NCBI GenBank assembly: GCA_947631375.1 | Contig: CANRLD010000079.1 | Coordinates: 1-7,896, forward strand | Source of the DNA: an uncultured Methylophaga sp. | GTDB taxonomy: Bacteria; Pseudomonadota; Gammaproteobacteria; Nitrosococcales; Methylophagaceae | Reading direction: 5' to 3' | Length of the DNA: 7,896 nucleotides | In this document: positions 1 through 6,179 of the stretch, piece by piece | Layout of the letters: each line of letters opens with the position of its first letter | How positions within the stretch are numbered: position 1 is the first letter of the stretch | The notes under the pieces: generated by a model | Told to the model about the DNA's origin: nothing | Databases searched by the model: none | The model's input: only the letters and a program-made list of their open reading frames with translations | Position numbers and translations under genes: made by a program

Positions 1-563
1 TCGTCGATTGGGTGCAAAAGCGCTGCCTGACCAGTGCGACAGTTGGCGATTTACCCATGCAAAGCGACATTATCGCGCCGGCGTTGCAGACGATGAGTAA
101 GACAGGTGTCGATTATGTGAAGCTGGGGCTGTTCGGTGGTGCGCAACAACAAGAATGTCTGCAACAGCTCAAACCGGTGATCGACAATCTGCCCACCCCC
201 GTTATTGCCGTGATATTTGCTGACATGCCAATCAATAAAGAAGTTGTCCGTGATATTAAGGTTGCGGGTTTCCAGGGTGTGATGATTGATACGGCATATA
301 AAACCGGTACCTCATTACTGGATTTGTGGTCGACGGCAGCGCTTGCAGCGTTTATCAAACAAGCCAGACAAGAACAATTAATCTGTGGTCTTGCCGGTGC
401 GCTACGCGTGGAAGACATTCCTGCCTTATCGTTACTTGGTCCTGATTATCTCGGGTTTCGAAGTGCGCTGTGCCCACAAAGGGACCGTCAACGCTCACTC
501 TGTCCTGATTCGGCTAGAGGTATAAAAAACAGATTAAATCAAACGCTGGAAAAAGCCAGTTAA
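1..563 (+). CDS. mfnB: (5-formylfuran-3-yl)methyl phosphate synthase (MfnB/DUF556 family), 5' end outside window
   Basis: This enzyme family makes the furan precursor 4-(hydroxymethyl)-2-furancarboxaldehyde phosphate from two glyceraldehyde-3-phosphate molecules, the first step towards methanofuran/methylofuran. The frame is open to the left edge (first full codon at 3). The GTG at 12 is internal because the sequence before it continues the protein, so roughly 50 N-terminal residues are missing. Recognisable blocks are SATVGDLPM, DYVKLGLFGG (a conserved lysine of the family) and MIDTAYKTGTSLLD (a second conserved lysine), followed by DYLGFRSALC. These fit a TIM-barrel Schiff-base aldolase. 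The last 30 residues are less typical: where relatives have a glycine pair before the Arg of the C-terminal loop, this protein reads CPQRDRQ. The family assignment is confident. The cofactor role (methylofuran, C1 oxidation) is inferred from known methylotrophs. The stop codon is 45 bp before the ligase start, so the two may be co-transcribed. Confidence 0.85.
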   Translation, partial: VDWVQKRCLTSATVGDLPMQSDIIAPALQTMSKTGVDYVKLGLFGGAQQQECLQQLKPVIDNLPTPVIAVIFADMPINKEVVRDIKVAGFQGVMIDTAYKTGTSLLDLWSTAALAAFIKQARQEQLICGLAGALRVEDIPALSLLGPDYLGFRSALCPQRDRQRSLCPDSARGIKNRLNQTLEKAS

Positions 564-591
564 GGAAAGATTAACAAGCCGCTTCACTTAC

Positions 592-608
592 ATTGCAAGG
601 ATGCAATT
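592..608 (+). promoter_or_regulatory. Ligase ribosome binding site in the loop of a small hairpin
   Basis: A perfect 6-bp inverted repeat, ATTGCA (592-597) and TGCAAT (602-607), leaves the tetraloop AGGA (598-601). That loop is the Shine-Dalgarno core of the ligase gene, 7 bases before the ATG at 609. The site decides the start at 609 over the out-of-frame ATG at 601. Whether the hairpin affects translation is inference; the stem is short. Confidence 0.4.
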
Positions 609-1457
609 ATGTTTAAACACACTGTTTTATCATTATTTCTTGTCATTCTTTTTGCCGGATCGGTATCAAATAGCCAGGCGATGCTTCCTGTGCAACTGGC
701 ACAAGTCTATGACGCAGATACAGCGGATGAGATTAGTCATTATCTGGTCAGTGAGAAATACGATGGAATACGCGCGATTTGGACCGGTGAGCAGTTATTG
801 ACAAGAAATGGTCATGTTATTCACGCACCTGACTGGTTTACGCATCCCCTGCCCAAAGTCTGGCTGGATGGCGAGCTATGGACTGAGCGTCAGGATTTTT
901 CGGGGGTAAGCAGTATTGTCCGAACCCAGATAGCCGATGATGCCGCATGGCGGAAAGTGCGTTATATGGTTTTCGATATGCCAGCTAAAGGGCTGGCTTT
1001 CGACGAACGGTATAACAATTACAGCACCTTGATTAATGCGCTAAATCTTCCTCATCTTAAAGCCGTTAAACAACAACGGTTTACCACCAATCACGCACTA
1101 AGTCAGTATCTGGATACGCTGGTTAAAAATGGTGCCGAGGGCGTGATGCTGCATTTAGCCACGGCCAGCCACCAATCAGGCAGAAGCAGCGCTCTGCTTA
1201 AATTAAAACCTTATTTTGATGATGAAGCTGTGGTGATCGGCCATTTACCTGGCAAAGGGAAATACACCAACCAGTTGGGAGCTTTGCAGGTTAAAAATAA
1301 ACAAGGTATTGTTTTTAAAATTGGCTCTGGTTTTTCTGATGAAGAACGTGCTAATCCACCGGCGATTGGTACGGTAATTACTTATAAATATCACGGTTTT
1401 ACCAAACATGGTTTACCTCGTTTTGCCAGTTTTCTGCGTATCCGTAATGATTTGTAA
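609..1457 (+). CDS. ligE: ATP-dependent DNA ligase, LigE type, with signal peptide
   Basis: This is a 282-aa minimal ATP-dependent DNA ligase, which seals nicks through a lysine-AMP intermediate. The nucleotidyltransferase motifs appear in order: motif I EKYDGIR with nucleophile Lys50, a motif Ia-like TRNG (65-68), motif III LDGEL (86-90), motif IIIa RYMVFDMP (118-125), motif IV EGVML (177-181) and motif V LLKLK (196-200). An OB-fold follows at about 205-282, ending TYKYHGFTKHGLPRFASFLRIR, the pattern of the Lig E group. Residues 1-24 form a signal peptide (Lys near the start, hydrophobic core LSLFLVILFAG, then SNSQA), so the enzyme is predicted to be periplasmic, as reported for this group. 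There is no DNA-binding domain or other accessory domain. A role in repairing incoming or extracytoplasmic DNA is proposed for the family but not shown here. The start is supported by AAGGA 7 bases upstream. Confidence 0.9.
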   Translation: MFKHTVLSLFLVILFAGSVSNSQAMLPVQLAQVYDADTADEISHYLVSEKYDGIRAIWTGEQLLTRNGHVIHAPDWFTHPLPKVWLDGELWTERQDFSGVSSIVRTQIADDAAWRKVRYMVFDMPAKGLAFDERYNNYSTLINALNLPHLKAVKQQRFTTNHALSQYLDTLVKNGAEGVMLHLATASHQSGRSSALLKLKPYFDDEAVVIGHLPGKGKYTNQLGALQVKNKQGIVFKIGSGFSDEERANPPAIGTVITYKYHGFTKHGLPRFASFLRIRNDL

Positions 1458-1486
1458 AGCGGGTAAACAGCTAATGCTCGTTTGTA

Positions 1487-1502
1487 CCGCTATTGATAGC
1501 GG
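1487..1502. repeat. Short inverted repeat downstream of the ligase gene
   Basis: CCGCTAT (1487-1493) and ATAGCGG (1496-1502) are perfectly complementary around TG. The hairpin lies 30 bp after the ligase stop. No T-run follows on the + strand, so it is not a canonical Rho-independent terminator, though it could protect or mark the mRNA 3' end. The rest of 1458-1577 shows nothing else I can assign. Confidence 0.35.
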
Positions 1503-1577
1503 CGATGATGGCGTTGTGGCCAAAAGTTTATAAATGACAGACTTCTTTGCGTGAGTATTTAGCTGCAACGTGGCAAT

Positions 1578-1620
1578 AAAAACAGCCAAACGACAAGACT
1601 TCCCTTCCCTGTCGTTTGGC
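1578..1620 (-). terminator. Rho-independent terminator of the metE remnant
   Basis: Read on the - strand, GCCAAACGACA (1620-1610) pairs perfectly over 11 bp with TGTCGTTTGGC (1595-1585), with a 14-base loop. TG and TTTTTATT (1582-1575) follow directly. It begins 11 bases after the natural metE stop at 1634-1632. On the + strand no T-run follows the stem, so it should work only for metE. It is still intact although the gene is broken. Confidence 0.85.
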
Positions 1621-1631
1621 GGTGACATCAA

Positions 1632-2453
1632 TCAGGCTGCATTTTGCTGCCGTAGTTGTCGGGCAGCCGCCACCATGGCTTGCAGTGCGGGCATGACTTC
1701 TTCCCAGCGGCGGGTTTTCAGGCCGCAGTCCGGGTTGACCCATAATTGTTCTGGCGCAATGCGCTGCGCGGCTAGTTTCATCAGCTCCACGATGGCGTTT
1801 TCTGCTGGAATATTCGGTGAGTGAATATCTTAAACTCCCGGACCAATGGCATTTGGATAGGTGAAAGCGCTAAAGACATCCAGCAACTCCATCTGTGAAC
1901 GCGAGGTTTCGATGGTGATAACGTCGGCATCCACTGCGGCAATGGCCTCGATAATGTCATTAAACTCCGAGTAGCACATATGGGTGTGGATTTGTGTGTA
2001 ATCCTGGACACCGTTGCCAGTGATTCTGAAGCTTTCGACCGCCCAAGCCAGATAATCCTGCCATTGTGACTGGCGTAATGGCAGGCCTTCACGCAATGCC
2101 GCTTCATCGATCTGAATAATTTTCACTCCGGCCGCTTCGAGATCCAATACTTCATCACGAATAGCCAGTGAGATTTGCAGACAGGTTTCACTGCGTGGCT
2201 GATCGTCACGAACAAAAGCCCAGTTCAGCATGGTGACCGGGCCGGTAAGCATGCCTTTCACCGGTTTGTCTGTCAGTGACTGTGCATACAGCGTCCAGTC
2301 GACAGTCATCGCCCAGTGACGTTCTCGTAGCTCTAGCCCTGCCTGCTAAATTGAGGCGCCGTCAATATCTCCTCGCCAGTATTGTTCAGGCGAGAATTTT
2401 AGTTCACGTTGCAGGCCAATATGTGGAAAGCCGAGATTATGTGTGCTGACCAT
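1632..2453 (-). pseudogene. metE: Cobalamin-independent methionine synthase metE, internally deleted with two nonsense codons
   Basis: MetE transfers a methyl group from 5-methyltetrahydropteroyl-triglutamate to homocysteine. The ATG at 2453-2451 starts an N-terminus aligning with E. coli MetE from residue 1 (HNLGFPHIGLQRELK, then LELRERHW). Codon 36 is TAG (2348-2346), where relatives have Leu. After RHW (codon 47) the sequence jumps in frame at AMTVDW to the C-terminal domain, equivalent to about residue 520 of E. coli MetE (YAQSLTDKPVKGMLTGPVT). The zinc ligands HMC (in THMCYSEFND) and Glu (in TIETSRS) are present. A TAA at 1832-1830 interrupts GPGV-stop-DIHSP, where relatives have Tyr. 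Beyond it the frame continues through the last zinc-ligand Cys (NPDCGLKTR) to the natural TGA at 1634-1632. In total 273 codons remain against about 750, with no frameshift. IDEPALREG has also become IDEAALREG. A 159-aa fragment (2309-1830) is open but lacks one zinc ligand and the whole N-terminal barrel, so it should be inactive. Confidence 0.95.
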
Positions 2454-2495
2454 GGGGAGCCTCTCAAATCCGGGTTAATTGAAGTCGCCATTGTA
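2454..2495 (-). promoter_or_regulatory. Probable promoter -10 and ribosome binding site of metE
   Basis: On the - strand the -10 candidate is TACAAT (2495-2490). TTATCC about 18 bases further upstream is a poor -35, as expected for an activator-dependent promoter. Transcription would start near 2483. GAGAGG (2465-2460) lies 6 bases before the metE ATG. Positions are by eye. Confidence 0.45.
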
Positions 2496-2520
2496 AGCAG
2501 AACAAATGATGAGGGATAAT
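2491..2520 (+). promoter_or_regulatory. Candidate metR promoter
   Basis: TTGTAA (2491-2496) and GATAAT (2515-2520) are separated by 18 bases on the + strand. The -35 overlaps the -10 of the divergent metE promoter, the usual arrangement for metR-metE. Start would be near 2527. Assigned by eye only. Confidence 0.35.
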
Positions 2521-2540
2521 GATAACTGTATACACTTCAA

Positions 2541-2553
2541 TGAGATATATTCA
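2541..2553. promoter_or_regulatory. MetR operator-like palindrome
   Basis: TGAGATATATTCA matches the MetR consensus TGAA-N5-TTCA with one mismatch in the left half. Its centre (2547) lies about 64 bp upstream of the inferred metE start near 2483, the typical position of the primary LysR-type recognition site. It ends 3 bases before the metR start codon and covers the weak TGAGA ribosome binding site, so MetR bound there could also limit its own expression. The match is direct; occupancy is inferred. Confidence 0.6.
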
Positions 2554-2556
2554 TAC

Positions 2557-3441
2557 ATGATTGAGCGAGCACATTTACGAATCATCCAGGCCCTGGCTGA
2601 AAATGGCAGTTTGACGGCTGCTGCCAATGCGTTATTTGTGACGCAATCAGCGTTGTCACATCAGATCCGCTATCTGGAACAAAAACTGGAAGTCAGCTTG
2701 TGGCAACGTGACGGACGGAAACTACGGCTGACGCAATCCGGAGAACTGCTGTTGCAGGTGGCCAGACAGGTTTTGCCGGTACTTGAACAGACCGAGCAGA
2801 CATTACAAGCCTACAGTGAAGGCCGCGCCGGTATTTTGCGTATAGGTGTGGAGTGCCATCCTTGTTATGAGTGGCTGAAAGGTGTGTTGGCCAGTTATCT
2901 TCGTGAAATGCCTCAAATGGATGTTGATATTGTGCATCAGTTTCAGTTTTCCGGCATGGAAGGCTTGTTGAATCATCACATTGATTTGCTGGTGACGCCC
3001 GATGCGATTCAGCAGTCGGGGGTAATTTATCAACCGATGTTTGACTACGAACAGGTGCTGCTGGTGGCCGAGTCGCATGCTTTGAGTCAAAAAAAATATA
3101 TTGAGCCAGCAATGTTACAGCAGGAGTTATTACTCACTTTTCCTGTTGAGCATGAACGACTGGATGTCTTTACCCAGTTTTTGATACCGGCAGGAATTCA
3201 GCCACGCAGCAAAGCCATGCAGTCAATGGATATTATGGTACAGCTGGTGGCGCTGCAGCGTGGAGTGACAGTATTACCTGGCTGGTTGGCTGCAGAGTTG
3301 TGCCAGAGCTTGCCGGTAAAAGCGGTTCGACTTGGGCGCAGCGGGTTGGCAAAAACATTGTTTGCTGCGATCAGGGAGGCTGATCAAGAAGTTGGTTATC
3401 TGCAAAAGTTTATCGCGCTGGGGATGCAGTCAAGAGCGTAA
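2557..3441 (+). CDS. metR: LysR-family transcriptional regulator MetR
   Basis: MetR is the homocysteine-responsive LysR-type regulator of methionine genes, classically activating metE and metH. This 294-aa protein has the N-terminal winged helix-turn-helix (about 4-62: GSLTAAANALFVTQSALSHQ, then YLEQKL). The effector domain follows, with the MetR signature IGVECHPCYEWL (96-107), close to IECHSCIQWL of E. coli, and further MetR-like stretches: MFDYE, FPVEHERLDVF, FLIPAGI and ALQRGVTVLPGW. I chose the ATG at 2557 because MIERAHLRIIQAL aligns with MIEVKHLKTLQAL of E. coli. In-frame ATGs at 2506 and 2509 would add 17 or 16 unrelated residues and lack a ribosome binding site. Divergent from the metE pseudogene, with an operator between them. 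No disrupting change is visible, so it is probably functional and may control metH or other genes elsewhere. Confidence 0.93.
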   Translation: MIERAHLRIIQALAENGSLTAAANALFVTQSALSHQIRYLEQKLEVSLWQRDGRKLRLTQSGELLLQVARQVLPVLEQTEQTLQAYSEGRAGILRIGVECHPCYEWLKGVLASYLREMPQMDVDIVHQFQFSGMEGLLNHHIDLLVTPDAIQQSGVIYQPMFDYEQVLLVAESHALSQKKYIEPAMLQQELLLTFPVEHERLDVFTQFLIPAGIQPRSKAMQSMDIMVQLVALQRGVTVLPGWLAAELCQSLPVKAVRLGRSGLAKTLFAAIREADQEVGYLQKFIALGMQSRA

Positions 3442-3448
3442 TAGACAG

Positions 3449-4252
3449 TTAATCCTGTCCGTCGAGTACCCGATATAAAATATCGCGAATTGCTGTGGGC
3501 TCAAATGGTTTATCGAGAATGGCGGAGACACCTGCCTGCTCTATCTGTCCCAGTCGCACCTGATTTTGCTCGCTGGTGACCACCAGGATCGGCACAAAGG
3601 TATTTCTCATTTGGGTACGAATATGTTCAACCAGCGCCTGGCCATCCATTTTTGGCATATTCAGATCGGTAACGACCAGATCAAAGCTTTGCTGACGCAA
3701 TTTTTCGATAGCTTCAGCACCGTTTTCTGCCAGCTGGATGCGGGTTATTCCCATATTGCTCAAGACGCGGGAAAGCTGGTTTCGTGAAACTATACTGTCA
3801 TCAACCAGCAATACTTCGAGTTGGTCAATATCGTAGTTCTGTAAGGTGATTTCAGCGGGATCAATATAATCCAGTGTTGTGCGAATCGCTCGTCGCAAGT
3901 TTTCACGATCAAAAGGTTTTGGCAAGATCGCTACAACACCGGATTGGCGCAGTGGTTCCAGCGCCTCCGTTTTCGATTCGCTGGAGATCAACATAAAACA
4001 GGTGTTATCCAGCCTGTCCAGGCCACGAATGTCAGACAGCAGCTCGATGGCTGTCATATCCGGCAGGTACATGGCGCTAATGACCAGATCGGGCGGATAT
4101 TTCTGTAACAAGGCAATTGCATCGCCACCGCTCTGCACGCTATCAATTTTCGTGATGCCCGCCTGGTGTAATTCCCGGAGAATAATTTTCAGCTGAACAG
4201 CAGAAGGCTCAACAAGTAATATGGATAGTTCGGAGGCATTAAAAGACTGCAT
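3449..4252 (-). CDS. Double receiver-domain response regulator with degenerate first receiver
   Basis: This 267-aa protein consists of two CheY-like receiver domains with no DNA-binding or enzymatic output domain. REC2 (about 145-265) is canonical: acidic pair Asp151-Asp152 (LLVDDS), phospho-acceptor Asp196 (VVTDLNMPKMDG), Thr226 (VVTSE) and Lys248 (LDKPF). REC1 (about 9-128) keeps the fold, Ser at ISSE and Lys112 (LPKPF), but the acidic pair is Glu-Pro (LLVEPS) and the acceptor is Ala60 (VISAMYLPDM, codon GCC). It should therefore not be phosphorylated. Such proteins usually act by protein-protein contact. The cognate kinase and target are not in the window. The ATG at 4252 lies 2 bases after the stop of the DJ-1-family gene. 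A TTG at 4258 overlapping that stop (TTGA) is an alternative adding two residues. No good ribosome binding site is visible, so translational coupling is likely. Last gene of the operon; it converges on metR with a 7-bp gap. Confidence 0.88.
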   Translation of the reverse strand: MQSFNASELSILLVEPSAVQLKIILRELHQAGITKIDSVQSGGDAIALLQKYPPDLVISAMYLPDMTAIELLSDIRGLDRLDNTCFMLISSESKTEALEPLRQSGVVAILPKPFDRENLRRAIRTTLDYIDPAEITLQNYDIDQLEVLLVDDSIVSRNQLSRVLSNMGITRIQLAENGAEAIEKLRQQSFDLVVTDLNMPKMDGQALVEHIRTQMRNTFVPILVVTSEQNQVRLGQIEQAGVSAILDKPFEPTAIRDILYRVLDGQD

Positions 4253-4254
4253 GA

Positions 4255-4818
4255 TCAATTTGTGTCAGTTGACGCGAGTCCTGCTTCCACAGTTTGTCGG
4301 GTTGCCTTGTCGGTAAGTTTTTCAATAATGGTCAAGGCAAACGCCATGGCAGTCCCCGGTCCACGTGAGGTAATAACAGTATTATCACAGACTACGGCAT
4401 CATTACTGAGTTGCAGTGCTGGCCAGTCTGTTGGTGACAAGACACCGGGATAACTGCTGACACGTAATCCATCCAATATGCCTGATTCAGCCAGTACCAA
4501 CGGTGCCGCGCAGATGGCTGCCAGCCATTTGCCGTCATTATGCAGGCGTTTTATGGCGGCATGAATACGTGGATCAGCATTCAGGTGGTCTGTGCCGGGT
4601 TGCCCTCCCGGCAAAACCAGCATATCAAACGCATCGTACATCACATTATCCAGCGTGGTATCAGCGACCAGTCTGACACCACGGCTGGCAGTAATCTGTT
4701 GCTGTGTTGATAAACTGGCGGTGACAACCTGAATTTCAGCACGTCGCAACAGATCTATCAGAGTGACTGCTTCCAGCTCTTCGCAGCCTTCAGCCAGCGG
4801 GATCAGTACATTTGGCAT
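4255..4818 (-). CDS. yajL: DJ-1/YajL family protein (DJ-1/PfpI superfamily)
   Basis: This 187-aa protein has the DJ-1 single-domain length and motifs. The N-terminal PLAEGCEELEAV carries the conserved Glu16 that hydrogen-bonds the reactive cysteine. LVLPGGQPG lies at 67-75, the nucleophile elbow AAICAAPLVLA has Cys103 (equivalent to Cys106 of human DJ-1), and SRGPGTAMAFAL spans 151-162. The family comprises stress-responsive cytoplasmic proteins described as chaperones, glyoxalases or protein/nucleotide deglycases; which activity applies cannot be read from sequence. It resembles E. coli YajL (AICAAP, GPGTA) more than the PfpI/YhbO group. No signal peptide. It starts 11 bp after the ctpA stop and is followed after 2 bp by the receiver gene, so it is part of the same operon. 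Many relatives of this operon have a polysaccharide deacetylase-like gene (yibQ) near ctpA; none is seen here. Confidence 0.85.
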   Translation of the reverse strand: MPNVLIPLAEGCEELEAVTLIDLLRRAEIQVVTASLSTQQQITASRGVRLVADTTLDNVMYDAFDMLVLPGGQPGTDHLNADPRIHAAIKRLHNDGKWLAAICAAPLVLAESGILDGLRVSSYPGVLSPTDWPALQLSNDAVVCDNTVITSRGPGTAMAFALTIIEKLTDKATRQTVEAGLASTDTN

Positions 4819-4829
4819 GACGCTAACGG

Positions 4830-6155
4830 TTACCGTTTACTCATGATATTCATGCCTTTCAGCAAGTTTAATGCCTGAGATAGCGGGTAGTCACGTAATG
4901 CCAGCGGCTGTTTATCTTCATCATCAGTGGCTTTATCCGCCGTCGTTTCCTTCAGCTCTTCTTCCAGTGAACCGTTTTCCAGATGACGACTCAGATCGGC
5001 TTCACGCAATGGTTCAAAACCATTGTCCTCAGCTGCGCTGATTTGAATAGCGTCCAGCTTGATATCCGGTTCAATTCCATCAGCCTGGATAGAGCGGCCG
5101 GAGGGGGTGTAGTAGCGTGCTGTTGTCATTTTTACTGCCGTCTCATTGGTCAGCGGCATAACGGTTTGTACAGAGCCTTTACCAAAGGTTTTGGTACCGA
5201 GAATAACCGCCCGTTGATGATCCTGCAGCGCACCGGCAACGATTTCAGAGGCTGATGCGGAACCACCATTTACCAGCACCACAATGGGCGCGCCATGGAG
5301 CATATCGCCCGGTTTGGCATGGAACTTCTGATCTGCATCGTGAATACGTCCTTCGGTATAAACGATCATACCTTTATCCAGGAAGGCGTCAGATACTTCG
5401 ACGGCGGCATCCAGTACACCACCCGGATTATTGCGTAAATCCAGCACTAAACCTTTTAACGTTCCGCCGTTGTCTGTTTTCAGTTGATTAACAGCATCAC
5501 GCAGGTTCTGACCGGTTGGTGACTGGAAGGTGGTGATGCGGACATAGCCATATCCTGGTTCCAGTACTTCGCTGCGAACACTTTTCACTTTGATAATGGC
5601 GCGTGTCAGTTCAAGTTTTATTGGTTTGTCGACACCTTCGCGGATAATGGTCAACAGGATCTTGCTGCCCGGCTCACCGCGCATAATATCGACGGCTTCA
5701 TTCAGTGTAAGACCTTTAACCGGTGTGTCATCAAGCCGGATAATTAAATCACCGGCTTTTACCCCTGCTTCAGCAGCCGGGGTTTCGTCGATAGGTGCGA
5801 CCACTTTGACGAAACCATCTTCCATTGAAACTTCAATACCTAGGCCGCCAAACTGACCGGAGGTGCCTTCGCGAAGGTCCTTGAACTCATTCAGATCCAG
5901 ATAGGCTGAGTGGGGATCGAGGCCGGAAAGCATGCCCCGAATGGCATTTTCAAGCAGTGTTTTATCTTCTACCGGTTCAACATAGCTGCTTTTGATACGG
6001 CCAAAAATTTCTGAAAATGCCCGTAAATCCTCTATAGGCAAATCAGGCCTCACGACGGCATTTTTATCTGCCAGCACCATTTGGCCAAAAATCATGGTGA
6101 TGCCGATAATGACCCCTGTCGTTACCAGTGCAAAATCTCGTTTCAAAAAGCGCAT
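4830..6155 (-). CDS. ctpA: C-terminal processing serine peptidase CtpA (family S41) with PDZ domain
   Basis: This 441-aa periplasmic carboxyl-terminal protease cleaves substrates near their C-terminus. Residues 1-29 hold a basic start and a hydrophobic segment (ALVTTGVIIGITMIFGQMVLA), a signal peptide or anchor. An N-terminal helical part with LSGLDPHSAYLD (76-87) follows, then a PDZ domain at about 104-185 (GGLGIEVSM, GVKAGDLIIRLDD) and the protease core at 200-365. The Ser-Lys-Gln triad is Ser301 (in SASASE), Lys326 (in TFGKGSVQ) and Gln330; the Ser-Lys spacing of 25 equals that of E. coli Prc. The tail from about 372 is acidic and low in complexity until the final 20 residues. In pseudomonads the related CtpA degrades murein hydrolases with an outer-membrane lipoprotein partner; that role is inferred here from the neighbouring envC. 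AAGGA lies 11 bases before the ATG, and the gap to envC is 24 bp. Confidence 0.95.
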   Translation of the reverse strand: MRFLKRDFALVTTGVIIGITMIFGQMVLADKNAVVRPDLPIEDLRAFSEIFGRIKSSYVEPVEDKTLLENAIRGMLSGLDPHSAYLDLNEFKDLREGTSGQFGGLGIEVSMEDGFVKVVAPIDETPAAEAGVKAGDLIIRLDDTPVKGLTLNEAVDIMRGEPGSKILLTIIREGVDKPIKLELTRAIIKVKSVRSEVLEPGYGYVRITTFQSPTGQNLRDAVNQLKTDNGGTLKGLVLDLRNNPGGVLDAAVEVSDAFLDKGMIVYTEGRIHDADQKFHAKPGDMLHGAPIVVLVNGGSASASEIVAGALQDHQRAVILGTKTFGKGSVQTVMPLTNETAVKMTTARYYTPSGRSIQADGIEPDIKLDAIQISAAEDNGFEPLREADLSRHLENGSLEEELKETTADKATDDEDKQPLALRDYPLSQALNLLKGMNIMSKR

Positions 6156-6179
6156 ATAAACTGTATTCCTTATTTCTGG

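Noticed and set aside
601..801. ATG at 601 as the start of a small protein
   Set aside because: The frame is shifted relative to the ligase, and the AGGA site is correctly spaced for 609, not 601.
1487..1502. Rho-independent terminator for the ligase gene
   Set aside because: The CCGCTATTGATAGCGG hairpin has no following T-run, so I list it only as an inverted repeat.
1528..1824. Open frames on both strands over the metE 3' end and terminator
   Set aside because: They are out-of-frame with the clear MetE C-terminal homology and run through the terminator hairpin; no family resemblance.
1830..2309. A stand-alone 159-aa methionine synthase-like gene
   Set aside because: It is an internal piece of the metE pseudogene: homology continues in frame beyond both ends, past the TAA at 1832-1830 and back to the ATG at 2453, and it lacks an essential zinc ligand.
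2454..2556. Cobalamin or SAM riboswitch upstream of metE
   Set aside because: The inferred metE leader is only about 30 bases, far too short for either, and no B12-box or S-box pattern is visible.
2693..3112. - strand open frames of about 95-139 codons inside metR
   Set aside because: They lie antisense to well-recognised MetR sequence and have no recognisable protein pattern.
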